Shown here: positions 63,871-64,000 of the stretch, one piece after another
Layout of the letters: each line of letters starts with the position of its first letter
Position numbering within the stretch: the stretch's first letter is position 1
Assembly: GCA_021780695.1 (NCBI GenBank)
Contig: JAJXYD010000008.1
Span: 1 to 64,000, forward strand
Length of the DNA: 64,000 nt
Reading direction: 5' to 3'
From: Deltaproteobacteria bacterium
GTDB taxonomy: Bacteria > Desulfobacterota > Syntrophobacteria > Syntrophobacterales > Syntrophobacteraceae
Made by a program: the position numbers and the translations under genes
Notes under the pieces: model-generated
Database searches by the model: none
Seen by the model: the letters and a program-made list of their open reading frames with translations, nothing else
Told to the model about the DNA's origin: nothing

Positions 63871-64000
63871 ATGCAAACCTTCCAGGTAAAAACGTCCGCA
63901 CACAGCTGTGCGGTTGACATCACCTCCGGCGTGGACGCCGTTTTAAAGGAAATGGCGGCTCGAGACGGGGTCTGTCTGGTCTATGTCGCCCACACCACGG
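63871..64000 (+). CDS. YjbQ (UPF0047) family protein, cut by window end
   Basis: The first 43 residues of a YjbQ family protein: MQTFQVKTSAHSCAVDITSG and VCLVYVAHTT, the conserved start and the first histidine-containing strand of this small beta-barrel family, some members of which have thiamine-phosphate synthase activity. AGGA lies six bases before the ATG. The gene continues beyond the window. Confidence 0.85.
   Translation, partial: MQTFQVKTSAHSCAVDITSGVDAVLKEMAARDGVCLVYVAHTT

Overview
This 64 kb window looks like a chromosomal segment of a sulfate-reducing member of the Desulfobacterota (former Deltaproteobacteria). The strongest taxonomic clue is a complete qmoABC operon, which in sulfate reducers carries electrons between the quinone pool and APS reductase. 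Supporting clues are CCG-domain iron-sulfur proteins, one of which appears to be a selenoprotein, a polyferredoxin, an outer-membrane porin with a coiled-coil N-terminus and many Gram-negative envelope genes. Coding sequence is moderately GC-rich; several intergenic regions are noticeably AT-rich. I cannot name the species. There are no rRNA, tRNA, CRISPR, phage or intact insertion-sequence genes that I can see.

Layout. 1-8.6 kb: a dispersed repeat, a porin with a clear terminator, then an RND tripartite efflux operon (adaptor, pump, TolC-like). 8.7-13.4 kb: a glycosyltransferase 9 gene, pyrF, a GspE/PilB-type ATPase and an HDOD protein. 13.4-18.4 kb: a second copy of the dispersed repeat, two small unknown proteins, and a minus-strand signalling group (histidine kinase, HD-GYP response regulator, second response regulator, lipoprotein). 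18.4-24 kb: an RRM RNA-binding protein, a small unknown protein, and a glycosyltransferase-2 gene next to a HAD-type gene. 24-32.3 kb: MlaC-like protein, DoxX, an IS3 transposase relic, RadC, a quinone oxidoreductase, an ABC ATPase, an acyl-CoA ligase preceded by two copies of an 18-bp operator-like sequence, and MutY. 32.4-35.4 kb: a 1012-residue fusion of the same glycosyltransferase and HAD modules. 36-38.6 kb: third repeat copy, a MetA-type outer-membrane protein, a TrmO/TsaA gene with an apparent frameshift at its start and a PC4-like protein. 38.7-43.5 kb: qmoCBA. 44-55.9 kb: housekeeping and unknown genes (RmuC, SYLF, HI0933-type flavoprotein, SUI1, ABC-F, DUF3300, DUF1015, a methyltransferase, an MBL hydrolase). 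56-62.5 kb: a redox module, DUF6599, DUF362, membrane polyferredoxin, Tat-exported aldo/keto reductase and an HdrD/DsrK-like CCG protein. 62.6-64 kb: an unknown protein and a YjbQ gene cut by the window end.

How they fit together. The qmo operon and the 56-62.5 kb module are both membrane-linked electron-transfer systems expected in an anaerobe. The latter combines exported and membrane iron-sulfur proteins with a cytoplasmic Hdr-type protein. The most notable point is that this Hdr-type gene is interrupted by an in-frame TGA exactly where its relatives have cysteine, with a SECIS-like hairpin immediately after it, so the two apparent open reading frames are best read as one 408-residue selenoprotein. 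The glycosyltransferase/HAD genes, present once as separate genes and once fused in the opposite domain order, look like a duplicating surface-glycan family. The three scattered copies of a roughly 140-bp sequence are an unexplained dispersed repeat.
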